Shown here: one piece after another, positions 53,716 through 62,615 of the stretch | Layout of the letters: each line of letters starts with the position of its first letter | Position numbering within the stretch: position 1 is the first letter of the stretch | Origin: Lonsdalea populi | Lineage (GTDB): Bacteria > Pseudomonadota > Gammaproteobacteria > Enterobacterales > Enterobacteriaceae | Length of the DNA: 64,000 nt | NCBI RefSeq assembly: GCF_015999465.1 | Contig: NZ_CP065534.1 | Location: 3,472,001 to 3,536,000 of the forward strand | Direction: 5' to 3' | Translations under genes and position numbers: made by a program | Notes under the pieces: model-generated | What the model was told of the DNA's origin: nothing | Database searches by the model: none | What the model saw: only the letters and a program-made list of their open reading frames with translations

Positions 53716-53734
53716 GCCGGATGACGCATCAGGC
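53716..53734. repeat. REP-like short palindrome between mlaF and yrbG
   Basis: GCCGGATGACGCATCAGGC can fold as an imperfect hairpin (GCC-GATG with CATC-GGC). It resembles enterobacterial REP units. A further dyad AACCAA/TTGGTT lies at 53768-53787 in the same interval. Confidence 0.4.
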
Positions 53735-53918
53735 ATTCACTGTGACAAACGGCCATCACTAATTCGTAACCAAAGTTGCCATTGGTTTTACTTTTTCACA
53801 CTACACAGTCAAAATTAGCGCCAAAGATGAAAAATGACTTTCTTGTTCACTATTCGTCCAAAAAATACTGGTTTGTGCGCCAATAAACCGGTGATTATAC
53901 CTGAATAAAGGACGCTTC

Positions 53919-54881
53919 ATGTTTTTTGCGACAGTACTCTTGATTGTTGGTTTGATTCTGCTGGTTTATGGTGCCGACCGCCTGGTTTACGGTGCTGCCG
54001 TGTTGGCCCGCTCCTTCGCCGTTCCACCGATGGTGATCGGCATTACCATTGTCGGACTCGGTACGTCGTTGCCGGAACTGATGGTTTCGGTCACCGCAGC
54101 GCTGAATCATCAGATAGATATGGCGGTAGGCAACGTGCTCGGCTCCAACATCGCCAATATTCTGCTGATCCTCGGCAGCGCGACATTAATTCGCCCACTG
54201 ACCTTCCATTCGGTTCTGGTGCGTCGGGAGCTGCCGCTGATGTTGATCGTCACGGCGCTGTGCGGCGTCTTGCTGCATGACCATGTCCTTAGCCGACTGG
54301 ATGGCGTGATACTCCTGCTGGCCGCCACGGCCTCCGTCACGCTGATACTGCGCATGGCCCGTACCGCCCAGCAAGCAGGCGTGGATAGCCTGACGCGCGA
54401 GCAGATGGACGAGCTGCCGCGAGACGATAACTCGACCGTCGCCTTACTGTGGCTGGTGCTGGGCGTCATTATTCTGCCCATGGCGACGCGCATCGTCGTG
54501 GACAACGCCACGGTGATCGCCCGCAGCTTCAATATTAGCGAATTGACCATCGGTCTGACGGTGCTGGCTATCGGCACCAGCCTGCCCGAACTCGCCACCG
54601 CGATCGTCGGCACGCTCAAGAAAGAGGACGACATCGCGCTGGGCAACCTGATCGGTTCCAATATTTTCAACATCGGCATTGTGCTGGGCGTACCGGCGCT
54701 GCTTTCCCCCGGCGCGTTGAACCCGTTAGCGTTCAGCCGCGACTACTGGGTGATGCTGGGAGCCAGCGTACTACTGGCGGCACTGTGCCTACGCCAGAAA
54801 CGGTGCATCGGTCAGGGCGCGGGCGCGCTATTGCTGTGCGCGTTTATCGCTTACCTCGCCATGCTGTTCTTTTTTTCATAG
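53919..54881 (+). CDS. yrbG: Calcium/sodium:proton antiporter YrbG (CaCA family)
   Basis: A 320-residue inner-membrane cation exchanger with about ten transmembrane helices in two inverted repeats. Each repeat has the alpha motif: GLGTSLPELMVSVTAALNH near residue 50 and AIGTSLPELATAIVGTLKK near residue 225. The neighbouring GNVLGSNIANIL and GNLIGSNIFNIG motifs are also duplicated. The gene is divergent from mla and precedes kdsD after 32 bases, as in E. coli. It is not essential there. Confidence 0.94.
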   Translation: MFFATVLLIVGLILLVYGADRLVYGAAVLARSFAVPPMVIGITIVGLGTSLPELMVSVTAALNHQIDMAVGNVLGSNIANILLILGSATLIRPLTFHSVLVRRELPLMLIVTALCGVLLHDHVLSRLDGVILLLAATASVTLILRMARTAQQAGVDSLTREQMDELPRDDNSTVALLWLVLGVIILPMATRIVVDNATVIARSFNISELTIGLTVLAIGTSLPELATAIVGTLKKEDDIALGNLIGSNIFNIGIVLGVPALLSPGALNPLAFSRDYWVMLGASVLLAALCLRQKRCIGQGAGALLLCAFIAYLAMLFFFS

Positions 54882-54913
54882 CCGGGACTTATCGGCAACG
54901 CAGGACGTTTTGA

Positions 54914-55900
54914 ATGTCACACTTTGAGCTACCCTCCCATTTCGATTTCCAGCGCGCAGGGAAACAGGTTTTATCCATTGAGCGCGAAACGCTGGCTCAA
55001 TTGGATCAGTATATTGACGACAACTTCACCCGCGTCTGCGAGATGATTTTCCGCTGCTCGGGCAAAGTCGTTGTGATGGGCATGGGGAAATCCGGTCATA
55101 TCGGCCGCAAGATCGCCGCGACCTTCGCCAGTACCGGCACGCCGTCCTTCTTCGTGCATCCCGGCGAGGCCAGTCACGGCGATCTGGGGATGATTACCGC
55201 GCAGGATATCGTCATCGCCATTTCCAACTCCGGCGAATCCCATGAGATTCTGGCGTTGATCCCCGTGCTTAAACGCCTGCACGTCCCGCTGATCTGCATG
55301 ACCGGCAATCCGGAAAGCACCATGGGAAAAACCGCCGACCACCATCTCTGCATTCATGTTTCTCAGGAAGCCTGCCCGCTGGGTCTGGCGCCCACTTCCA
55401 GCACAACTGCTACGCTGGTAATGGGCGACGCCATTGCGGTGGCGCTACTGCAGGCACGGGGATTTACCGCGGAAGATTTCGCCCTGTCCCATCCGGGCGG
55501 AGCGCTGGGTCGCAAACTGTTACTGCGGGTGAACGATATCATGCACACCGGCGATGAAATCCCCAGCGTGCCCCGCGATGCCTCACTGCGCGACGCGTTG
55601 TTGGAGATCACCCGCAAGAACCTGGGAATGACCGCCATCTGCGCCCCCGACGGCACCATCGAAGGGATTTTTACCGATGGCGACCTGCGCCGGATTTTCG
55701 ATATGAATATCGACCTGAACAGCGCGCGCATCGTCGACGTCATGACGGGCGGAGGTATCCGCGTCACGTCGCAAATGCTGGCCGTGGATGCGCTGAACCT
55801 GATGCAGTCGCGTCATGTGACGGCGCTGATGGTCGCCAAAGACAATCGCCTGGTCGGCGTCGTGCATATGCACGACATGCTGCGGGCAGGTGTGGTTTAA
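54914..55900 (+). CDS. kdsD: D-arabinose 5-phosphate isomerase KdsD
   Basis: A 328-residue enzyme that turns ribulose 5-phosphate into arabinose 5-phosphate, the first step of Kdo synthesis for LPS. A SIS domain (residues about 40-185; VVMGMGKSGHIGRKIAATFA and APTSSTTATLVMGDA) is followed by two CBS domains. The catalytic region retains the conserved His. kdsC overlaps or follows closely, so the LPS pathway genes are in one operon. Confidence 0.96.
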   Translation: MSHFELPSHFDFQRAGKQVLSIERETLAQLDQYIDDNFTRVCEMIFRCSGKVVVMGMGKSGHIGRKIAATFASTGTPSFFVHPGEASHGDLGMITAQDIVIAISNSGESHEILALIPVLKRLHVPLICMTGNPESTMGKTADHHLCIHVSQEACPLGLAPTSSTTATLVMGDAIAVALLQARGFTAEDFALSHPGGALGRKLLLRVNDIMHTGDEIPSVPRDASLRDALLEITRKNLGMTAICAPDGTIEGIFTDGDLRRIFDMNIDLNSARIVDVMTGGGIRVTSQMLAVDALNLMQSRHVTALMVAKDNRLVGVVHMHDMLRAGVV

Positions 55901-55970
55901 TCCAGCCACAGCGTCACCTAGCATTGACCCAATGACTTCAACCCGGCTGCAAACTAAGGACAAGCGCGAC

Positions 55971-56537
55971 ATGAGGAAAACCCCGCCGAACACCGAGACC
56001 TGCTACGGCCCCGTCGCCGACGCGGTGATGAGCAAGGCCCGAAATATCCGTCTGCTCATCTGCGATGTGGACGGCGTGCTGTCCGACGGTCTGATCTACA
56101 TGGGCAATCAGGGCGAAGAGCTGAAGACGTTCAACGTCCGTGACGGCTACGGTATCCGCTGCCTGCTGACATCCGACATCGATGTCGCCATTATTACCGG
56201 CCGTTCAGCCAAGCTTCTGGAAGACCGCTGCAGGACCCTGGGGATTTCTCACCTTTATCAGGGACAGTCTGATAAGCTTTTGGCCTTCCGCGAACTGTTG
56301 GATAAACTGGCGCTTGAGGCCCATCAGGTCGCCTATATCGGCGACGATTTGATTGACTGGCCGGTCATGGCGGAAGTGGGACTGAGCGTCGCCGTGGCGG
56401 ATGCCCATCCGCTGCTGTTGCCCCGCTCGGATTATGTGACGCTCACCGCTGGCGGGCGCGGCGCAGTACGCGAGATTTGCGACCTGATTTTGCAGGCGCA
56501 GGACAAGCTGGAGTTCGCTAAAGGGTTGTCGATATGA
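55971..56537 (+). CDS. kdsC: 3-deoxy-D-manno-octulosonate 8-phosphate phosphatase KdsC
   Basis: A 188-residue HAD-family tetrameric phosphatase that removes phosphate from Kdo-8-P. The catalytic Asp motif is LICDVDGVLSDG; TGRSAKLLEDRC and GDDLIDWPVM are HAD motifs II/III. The ATG at 55971 gives the E. coli length with AAGGA about 10 bases upstream; the frame is open further back to overlap kdsD. The stop overlaps the lptC start as ATGA. Confidence 0.95.
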   Translation: MRKTPPNTETCYGPVADAVMSKARNIRLLICDVDGVLSDGLIYMGNQGEELKTFNVRDGYGIRCLLTSDIDVAIITGRSAKLLEDRCRTLGISHLYQGQSDKLLAFRELLDKLALEAHQVAYIGDDLIDWPVMAEVGLSVAVADAHPLLLPRSDYVTLTAGGRGAVREICDLILQAQDKLEFAKGLSI

Positions 56538-57103
56538 ATAAAACAAAGCGCTGGCTGACCGCCCTGCTGGTACTGATCGCGCTGGTGCTGCTCGGCTTGA
56601 ATCTGACCGCGACCAACGATGACGCGACGCCCGCGATGTCGGAAAGCAATGCGCCGACCTATACCACTCAGCAAAACCTCACCGTAGTGTATGACCCAAC
56701 GGGAAAGCTGACCTACAAGCTGGTGACTGAAAAAGCCGAATATTACGAAAATGACCAATTGACCTGGTTCACTCAGCCGGTAGCTACCATGTACAACGAA
56801 TTAGGCGTCGCCACCTGGTCAGTCCGCTCGGATCGGGCCAAACTGACTAAGGATCGCATGCTGTATCTGTACGGCCATGTCGAGATGAACAGCCTGACGA
56901 CAGATTCCCAGTTGGAGCGGGTCAAAACAGATAATGCTCAGGTGAACCTGATCACCCAGGATGTCTCATCCGATGATGAAGTCACGCTTTACGGTGCCAG
57001 CTTTACTTCCAATGGTTTGAAAATGCGTGGAAATCTGCGCAACAAGACAGCAGAGTTGATCGAAAAGGTAAAAACCTACTATGAAATTCCAAAAAATCAA
57101 TAA
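56534..57103 (+). CDS. lptC: LPS export protein LptC
   Basis: A 189-residue bitopic inner-membrane protein of the LPS bridge. One N-terminal transmembrane helix (WLTALLVLIALVLLGLNL) precedes a periplasmic beta-jellyroll that receives LPS from LptB2FG and passes it to LptA. It overlaps kdsC by 4 bases and lptA by 23 bases, so translation is coupled across the set. Confidence 0.95.
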   Translation: MNKTKRWLTALLVLIALVLLGLNLTATNDDATPAMSESNAPTYTTQQNLTVVYDPTGKLTYKLVTEKAEYYENDQLTWFTQPVATMYNELGVATWSVRSDRAKLTKDRMLYLYGHVEMNSLTTDSQLERVKTDNAQVNLITQDVSSDDEVTLYGASFTSNGLKMRGNLRNKTAELIEKVKTYYEIPKNQ

Positions 57104-57659
57104 AGCACTGCGCCACGCGCTGATCGCCAGCTCGCTGTTTTCCGCCAGCATGCCGGCATTGGCGCTGACCGGCGATACCGATCAGCCGATTCACATCGAC
57201 TCCGACCAGCAGTCTTTGGATATGCAGGGCAACATCGTCACGTTTACCGGCAATGTCATCGTCACGCAGGGATCGATCAAGGTTCAGGCGGACAAAGTCG
57301 TCGTCACCCGTCCGCAGGGCCAGCAAGGTCGCGAAGTGATCGAAGGCTTCGGGAATCCGGCGACGTTCTACCAAATGCAGGACAACGGAAAGCCCGTCAA
57401 AGGCCACTCGCAGAAAATGCGCTACGAGCTGGATAAGGACAACGTGATTCTGACGGGCAACGCCTATCTGGAACAGCTGGACAGCAACGTCAAAGGAGAT
57501 CGCATCACCTATCTGGTCAAACAGCAGCAGATGCAAGCATTCAGCGATAAAGGCAAGCGTGTGACAACGGTTCTGGTTCCGTCCCAGTTGCAGGATAAGA
57601 ACGGCCAAAGCACGGCACCGGCCAAGTCCCCCAAACCGCAACAGCGAGCGACGCAATAA
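57081..57659 (+). CDS. lptA: LPS transport periplasmic bridge protein LptA
   Basis: A 192-residue periplasmic protein (185 in E. coli) that oligomerises end to end to carry LPS across the periplasm. The signal peptide ends in MPALA near residue 28. The OstA-like beta-jellyroll has SDQQSLDMQGNIVTFTGNVI and ALTGDTDQPIHI at the start. It overlaps lptC and is followed by lptB after 3 bases. Confidence 0.96.
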   Translation: MKFQKINKALRHALIASSLFSASMPALALTGDTDQPIHIDSDQQSLDMQGNIVTFTGNVIVTQGSIKVQADKVVVTRPQGQQGREVIEGFGNPATFYQMQDNGKPVKGHSQKMRYELDKDNVILTGNAYLEQLDSNVKGDRITYLVKQQQMQAFSDKGKRVTTVLVPSQLQDKNGQSTAPAKSPKPQQRATQ

Positions 57660-57662
57660 CTC

Positions 57663-58388
57663 ATGGCTACATTAATCGCAGAAAATCTGGCTAAGGCATA
57701 CAAAGGCCGCAAGGTCGTGGAAAACGTCAGCCTGAAGGTCAACTCCGGAGAAATCGTCGGCCTGCTGGGTCCGAACGGCGCAGGCAAGACCACGACGTTC
57801 TACATGGTCGTCGGCATCGTCCAGCGCGATGAAGGCCGTATCATTATCGACGGCGACGATATCAGTCTGCTGCCGCTGCATGACCGCGCGCGCCGCGGCA
57901 TCGGCTACCTTCCTCAGGAAGCCTCGATTTTCCGGCGGTTGAGCGTCTACGATAACCTGATGGCCGTGCTGCAAATCCGTAAGGATCTGACGCAGGAACA
58001 GCAGGCGGACCGCGCCAATGAGCTGATGGAAGAGTTTCATATTGCTCATTTACGCGATAGTCTGGGACAATCCCTCTCCGGTGGGGAGCGTCGTCGGGTT
58101 GAAATCGCCCGAGCGCTAGCAGCCAATCCCAAGTTCATTCTTCTGGATGAACCTTTCGCCGGGGTGGACCCAATTTCGGTGATAGATATCAAGAAAATTA
58201 TTGAACACCTTCGCGACAGCGGTCTGGGTGTCCTCATCACCGACCATAACGTCCGCGAAACGCTGGACGTCTGTGAACGTGCCTATATCGTCAGCCAGGG
58301 CCATCTTATCGCTCACGGTTCACCGGCGGACATATTGGCCGACGAACAGGTCAAACGCGTCTATCTGGGCGAAGGCTTCCGACTCTGA
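57663..58388 (+). CDS. lptB: LPS export ABC ATPase LptB
   Basis: A 241-residue ABC ATPase that powers LPS extraction with LptFG. Walker A is [15 protein letters not shown], the signature [14 protein letters not shown] and Walker [13 protein letters not shown]. The length and sequence equal E. coli. rpoN follows after 45 bases, with no terminator in between. Confidence 0.97.
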   Translation: MATLIAENLAKAYKGRKVVENVSLKVNSGEIVGLLGPNGAGKTTTFYMVVGIVQRDEGRIIIDGDDISLLPLHDRARRGIGYLPQEASIFRRLSVYDNLMAVLQIRKDLTQEQQADRANELMEEFHIAHLRDSLGQSLSGGERRRVEIARALAANPKFILLDEPFAGVDPISVIDIKKIIEHLRDSGLGVLITDHNVRETLDVCERAYIVSQGHLIAHGSPADILADEQVKRVYLGEGFRL

Positions 58389-58433
58389 CGTCATACTTTT
58401 ATTCGTATTATCCACGGGAAGTTAGCGCTATTT

Positions 58434-59867
58434 ATGAAGCAAGGTTTGCAACTCAGGCTTAGCCAGCAACTGGCAATGACGCCACAGCTACAGCAGGCAA
58501 TCCGTCTGTTACAGCTGTCCACGCTTGAACTCCAGCAAGAAATTCAACAGGCGCTGGAAAGCAACCCCTTGCTGGAACAAACCGACCCCCACGAGGAGGT
58601 CGAGACGCAAGAAAGCAGCAGCAGTGAAGCGCTGGATACCCGGGAAGCACTGGAGCAGAAAGAGATGCCCGATGAGCTGCCGCTGGACGCCGCCTGGGAT
58701 GAAATCTACACGGCGGGCACGCCCTCCGGCACCAGTACCGACTACCGCGATGATGAGCTGCCGGTCTATCAGGGCGAAACCACTCAGACGCTGCAAGATT
58801 ATCTGATGTGGCAGGTTGAGCTGACGCCGTTCTCCGACACCGATGCCGCCATCGCGACCTCCATCGTCGACGCCGTCGATCCCACCGGTTACCTCACCGT
58901 CTCTCTAGAAGAAATCCGCGACGGCGTCGGTAACGAAGAGCTGACGATGGAAGAAGTGGAAGCGGTCCTGAAACGGGTCCAACGCTTCGATCCCGTGGGC
59001 GTCGCTTCGCGCGATCTGCGCGAGTGTCTGCTGGTTCAGCTGTCGCAGTTCGACAATAAAACGCCGCGCTGGGAAGAAGCCAAGCTGATCGTCAGCGACT
59101 ATCTGGACCTGCTGGCGAACCACGACTTCCGCACGCTCATTCGCGCCAGCCGTCTGAAAGAAGACGTGCTGAAAGAAGCTCTGGCGCTGATTCAGTCCCT
59201 CGACCCGCGTCCGGGACAGTCCATCAACACCGGCGAGTCGGAATACGTGATTCCCGACGTCCTGGTGCGTAAAGTTCAGGATCGCTGGTCCGTCGAACTC
59301 AATACCGACAGCGTACCGCGGCTGCAAATCAACCAGCAGTATGCCGCGCTGGGCAACAGCACGCGCAGCGACAGCGACGGTCAGTTCATCCGCAGCCACC
59401 TGCAGGAAGCCCGCTGGCTCATCAAAAGTCTGGAGAGCCGCAACGACACGCTGCTGAAGGTGACACGCTGCATCGTTGAACAGCAGCAGGCCTTCTTCGA
59501 CCACGGCGAAGAATACATGAAGCCCATGGTGCTGGCGGATATCGCCCAGGCGGTGGAAATGCACGAATCCACCATTTCCCGCGTCACGACGCAGAAGTTC
59601 CTGCACAGCCCGCGCGGCATCTTCGAACTGAAATATTTTTTCTCCAGCCACGTCAATACCGACAGCGGCGGAGAGGCGTCGTCCACCGCCATCCGGGCAT
59701 TAGTCAAAAAATTAATCGCTGCGGAAAATCCCGCCAAACCGCTGAGCGACAGCAAGCTGACCACCCTGCTTTCCGATCAGGGAATCATCGTGGCCCGGCG
59801 CACCGTTGCCAAATATCGCGAGTCTTTATCCATCCCACCGTCCAACCAGCGTAAACAGCTGGTTTGA
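58434..59867 (+). CDS. rpoN: RNA polymerase sigma-54 factor RpoN
   Basis: A 477-residue sigma factor for nitrogen and other sigma54-dependent promoters. N-terminal region I is glutamine- and leucine-rich ([20 protein letters not shown]), followed by the acidic region II and the core-binding and DNA-binding domains. The C-terminal RpoN box [10 protein letters not shown] is perfect. hpf, ptsN, rapZ and npr follow, the classic rpoN operon. Confidence 0.97.
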   Translation: MKQGLQLRLSQQLAMTPQLQQAIRLLQLSTLELQQEIQQALESNPLLEQTDPHEEVETQESSSSEALDTREALEQKEMPDELPLDAAWDEIYTAGTPSGTSTDYRDDELPVYQGETTQTLQDYLMWQVELTPFSDTDAAIATSIVDAVDPTGYLTVSLEEIRDGVGNEELTMEEVEAVLKRVQRFDPVGVASRDLRECLLVQLSQFDNKTPRWEEAKLIVSDYLDLLANHDFRTLIRASRLKEDVLKEALALIQSLDPRPGQSINTGESEYVIPDVLVRKVQDRWSVELNTDSVPRLQINQQYAALGNSTRSDSDGQFIRSHLQEARWLIKSLESRNDTLLKVTRCIVEQQQAFFDHGEEYMKPMVLADIAQAVEMHESTISRVTTQKFLHSPRGIFELKYFFSSHVNTDSGGEASSTAIRALVKKLIAAENPAKPLSDSKLTTLLSDQGIIVARRTVAKYRESLSIPPSNQRKQLV

Positions 59868-59890
59868 CCTTAACTGAGAAGGAAGACGCC

Positions 59891-60178
59891 ATGCAGCTCA
59901 ACATTACCGGACACCATGTTGAAATTACCGATGCCCTGCGCGATTTTTTAACCACCAAATTCGCGAAGCTGGAGCAGTATTTCGATCGCATCAATCAGGT
60001 GTACGTGGTGCTGAAAGTGGAGAAGATCCAGCAAATCGCTGAAGCCACGATCCACGTCAACGGCGGTGAGCTGCATGCCACATCAGAAGCGGACGATATG
60101 TATGCCGCCATCGATCTTCTCATCGACAAACTGGCGCGACAGTTAAACAAACATAAGGATAAACTGAAGCAGCACTGA
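59891..60178 (+). CDS. hpf: Ribosome hibernation promoting factor HPF
   Basis: A 95-residue short HPF (same length as E. coli) that helps convert 90S to 100S ribosome dimers in stationary phase. It has the beta-alpha-beta2-alpha fold starting MQLNITGHHVEITDALRDF, without the long C-terminal domain. The ATG at 59891 has AAGGA about 8 bases upstream; the frame reaches back to overlap rpoN. ptsN begins 98 bases downstream. Confidence 0.96.
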   Translation: MQLNITGHHVEITDALRDFLTTKFAKLEQYFDRINQVYVVLKVEKIQQIAEATIHVNGGELHATSEADDMYAAIDLLIDKLARQLNKHKDKLKQH

Positions 60179-60276
60179 TTTTTCCTCCGCCTCCGGCGCA
60201 AGGCCCGGAACGGCCCGCTCCGTAAGGACAGCCGTTTCGGCCGCTGGAGGCCCTTGTGTTGCCAGGTGAGTATAAA

Positions 60277-60765
60277 ATGAGTAACGATTCCATTATGCAA
60301 CTCAGCGCCGTACTTCGACAGGAGTGCACCCGCAATGCCGTGAGCTGCCAGAGTAAAAAACGCGCTCTGGAAATCATCAGTGAACTGGCTGCGGCGCAGC
60401 TCAATCTGCCCTCACAGATTGTCTTCGACGCCGTTCTAACGCGGGAACGTATGGGCAGCACCGGTATTGGCAACGGTATTGCCATTCCTCACGGCAAGCT
60501 CGAGAACGATGACTCGCTAAGCGCCGTGGGCGTCTTTATCCATCTGGATCAACCCGTCGCTTTTGACGCCATCGATAACCAGCCGGTGGACCTGCTGTTT
60601 GCCTTGCTGGTTCCCGCCGAACAATGTAAAACCCATTTGAATACGCTGGCGCTGGTCGCCAGACAGCTGTCGGATAAGGCGCTGTGCCGCCGTTTACGGA
60701 GTGCGCAGAGCGATGAAGAGCTGTATCAGATCATGACCGAATCGGACAGCGCCGAACAGCCCTGA
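60277..60765 (+). CDS. ptsN: Nitrogen PTS enzyme IIA-Ntr
   Basis: A 162-residue PTS EIIA domain that takes phosphate from NPr and regulates potassium uptake and other targets rather than sugar import. The phosphorylated His72 is in NGIAIPHGKLE. The ATG at 60277 is preferred, with AGGTGAG 7 bases upstream and E. coli length; an in-frame TTG 7 codons earlier is less likely. Confidence 0.96.
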   Translation: MSNDSIMQLSAVLRQECTRNAVSCQSKKRALEIISELAAAQLNLPSQIVFDAVLTRERMGSTGIGNGIAIPHGKLENDDSLSAVGVFIHLDQPVAFDAIDNQPVDLLFALLVPAEQCKTHLNTLALVARQLSDKALCRRLRSAQSDEELYQIMTESDSAEQP

Positions 60766-60797
60766 TATAAGGGGAAAGCGCATCCAGACAAAGATTA

Positions 60798-60813
60798 TGA
60801 CCGTACCGGACGC
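60798..60813 (+). repeat. 16-base dispersed repeat, copy 2, within a hairpin
   Basis: The sequence TGACCGTACCGGACGC equals 17355-17370. Here TACCGGACGC (60804-60813) pairs with GCGTCCGGTA about 15 bases on, and the hairpin CCGGC-GAAG-GCCGG follows at about 60845-60857. Together they look like a small palindromic unit between ptsN and rapZ. Confidence 0.5.
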
Positions 60814-60924
60814 CGTGTGTTAACGCCTGCGTCCGGTAAACATTCCGGCGAAGGCCGGATGACTAACATAAGCTAACGGTGGCAGCGAGACCTTTATCCT
60901 TCCGCTGCCTGAGGGAGTCGTCAG

Positions 60925-61779
60925 ATGGTGCTGATGATTGTCAGTGGTCGTTCAGGCTCGGGCAAATCCGTGGCCTTGCGCGCGCTGGAAGACATGGGTT
61001 TCTACTGCGTAGATAACCTGCCTGTAATTCTGCTGCCGGATCTGGCCAATGCCCTGGCGGCGCGGAATATCTCGGCGGCGGTCAGCATTGACGTGCGCAA
61101 CATGCCGGAAACGCCGGAAGTGCTGGAACAAGCGCTGACCCGACTGCCGAGCAGTTTCTCGCCGCAGCTGCTGTTCCTGGACGCCGACCGCAATACGCTG
61201 ATCCGCCGCTATAGCGACACCCGTCGCCTGCATCCGCTATCCAGCCGGAACCTGTCGCTGGAAAACGCCATCGACGAAGAGAACAATCTGCTGGAACCGC
61301 TGCGCTCCCGTGCCGATTTGATCATCGACACCTCCGAGATGTCGGTGCATGAACTGGCCGAGATGCTGCGCGCCCGCCTGTTGGGCAAGCGGGAACGCGA
61401 GCTGACGATGGTGTTCGAATCGTTCGGCTACAAGCACGGCATCCCTATCGACGCCGACTACGTGTTCGACGTCCGCTTTCTGCCAAACCCGCACTGGGAT
61501 CCGAAACTACGCCCCATGACCGGGCTGGATAAACCCGTCGCGGCGTTTTTGGATCGCCACACCGAAGTGCACAACTTCATTTATCAAACGCGCAGCTACC
61601 TCGAACTGTGGTTGCCGATGTTGGAAACCAACAATCGCAGCTACCTGACCGTCGCCATTGGTTGCACCGGCGGCAAACACCGCTCGGTCTATGTCGCCGA
61701 GCAGTTGGCTGATTACTTCCGCTCCAGAGGCAAAAACGTGCAGCTGCGCCACCGGACGCTGGAAAAACGTAAATCATGA
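60925..61779 (+). CDS. rapZ: RNase adapter protein RapZ
   Basis: A 284-residue adaptor that binds the sRNA GlmZ and guides RNase E, thereby controlling glmS and amino-sugar supply. The N-terminal P-loop is GRSGSGKS (residues 8-15); the Walker-B-like region is around [10 protein letters not shown]. The C-terminal domain, with [20 protein letters not shown] and the basic tail, binds RNA and GlcN6P. The length equals E. coli. It overlaps npr by ATGA. Confidence 0.97.
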   Translation: MVLMIVSGRSGSGKSVALRALEDMGFYCVDNLPVILLPDLANALAARNISAAVSIDVRNMPETPEVLEQALTRLPSSFSPQLLFLDADRNTLIRRYSDTRRLHPLSSRNLSLENAIDEENNLLEPLRSRADLIIDTSEMSVHELAEMLRARLLGKRERELTMVFESFGYKHGIPIDADYVFDVRFLPNPHWDPKLRPMTGLDKPVAAFLDRHTEVHNFIYQTRSYLELWLPMLETNNRSYLTVAIGCTGGKHRSVYVAEQLADYFRSRGKNVQLRHRTLEKRKS

Positions 61780-62048
61780 CAGCAAGACATACCGTTGAAG
61801 TCAAAAACCGCCTGGGTATGCACGCCCGCCCGGCGATGAAGCTGTTCGAACTGGTTCAAAATTTCGATGCTGAAGTCATTCTGCGTAATGAAAGCGGCAT
61901 TCAGGCCGAGGCCAGCAGCGTTATCGCCATGCTGATGTTGGATTCCGCCCAAGGCCGCCACATCGAAATTGAAGCGACCGGTCCGGATGAAAACGAAGCG
62001 CTTGCGGCGGTCGTTATGCTATTTGACGCCGGTTTTGACGAAGAATAA
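61776..62048 (+). CDS. npr: Phosphocarrier protein NPr
   Basis: A 90-residue HPr-like carrier of the nitrogen PTS that takes phosphate from PtsP and gives it to PtsN. The phosphorylated His16 is in [15 protein letters not shown]; the second conserved Ser position in the [10 protein letters not shown] region is also present. It ends the rpoN operon, with a perfect hairpin downstream. In E. coli yrbL follows; here the phosphonate genes follow. Confidence 0.96.
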   Translation: MTARHTVEVKNRLGMHARPAMKLFELVQNFDAEVILRNESGIQAEASSVIAMLMLDSAQGRHIEIEATGPDENEALAAVVMLFDAGFDEE

Positions 62049-62128
62049 CCGTTCCCATGCCCGCCTTTCTGCGCCATCGGCGCATGCCATCCCTCTTTCG
62101 TCTCCCTACTCTGCTGGCAAGTATCAAC

Positions 62129-62153
62129 GCCGAATAGCCGAAGGCTATTCGGC
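62129..62153 (+). terminator. Hairpin terminator of the rpoN-npr operon
   Basis: GCCGAATAGCC pairs perfectly over 11 bases with GGCTATTCGGC around GAA, followed by TATTTA. It lies 80 bases after the npr stop. Confidence 0.65.
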
Positions 62154-62315
62154 TATTTAGGATGAAGAATAAATACCGCTTTATAAAATCATTGTTCAAT
62201 TATATATTTCACTTTTTATTTTGAATAAAAAATAAAGGCAAATATAGTATTACCTGCAACCATTCATTTCATCGTTATCCAAGAATATTTCTCAGTTCCA
62301 AAAACTAATTTCTCC

Positions 62316-62349
62316 GCTAAACAATGAATTATTCTTTTTATTGTTTAGC
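62316..62349. repeat. Perfect 10-base inverted repeat
   Basis: GCTAAACAAT (62316-62325) and ATTGTTTAGC (62340-62349) flank a 14-base AT-rich spacer. It could be an operator or an RNA hairpin upstream of the phosphonate genes; no known regulator consensus is matched. Confidence 0.55.
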
Positions 62350-62437
62350 TCTGGCAGGGATTTGTACTATTTAAATTTCAATACCAATGCCGTTTTCTTG
62401 TTTAAGTTCAGAAAGATATACAAAACCATGCAAAATA

Positions 62438-62459
62438 TAAAACCTGAGAATAGGTTTTG
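62438..62459 (+). repeat. Hairpin before the PEP mutase gene
   Basis: AAAACCT (62439-62445) pairs perfectly with AGGTTTT (62452-62458) around GAGAAT. It is AT-rich and has no T-run, so it is not a convincing terminator. Confidence 0.4.
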
Positions 62460-62560
62460 TCATTAACGAGAGAATTAATAATAATGATCGCCGAGGTTTG
62501 AATTAACCCAAATAAAACCAGTGAGTTTATAAATTCCGTTTTCTAAGAGGCTTCCCGACT

Positions 62561-62589
62561 TTTTAACGCGGGGTAAAGCTGGCTAGAAT
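62561..62589 (+). promoter_or_regulatory. Weak candidate promoter of the phosphonate operon
   Basis: TAGAAT (62584-62589) matches the -10 consensus at five of six positions. TTTTAA at 62561-62566, 17 bases upstream, is a poor -35 (3/6). The start codon follows 26 bases after the -10. Confidence 0.3.
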
Positions 62590-62615
62590 AATAACATAAT
62601 GAAGAGGATATTATT

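Larger units (their letters stand above)
62049..62615. other. AT-rich intergenic region before the phosphonate genes
   Basis: The 567 bases between npr and the PEP mutase gene hold no supported gene. From about 62160 the composition turns strongly AT-rich, unlike every core interval here. Two dyads stand out: the 10-base inverted repeat at 62316-62349 and the hairpin at 62438-62459. No integrase, tRNA or direct repeat typical of an attachment site is visible. Confidence 0.65.

Noticed and set aside
62567..62580. GCGGGGTAAAGC before pepM as a possible ops/JUMPstart element of a polysaccharide cluster
   Set aside because: It does not match the GGCGGTAGCGT core required for RfaH recruitment.
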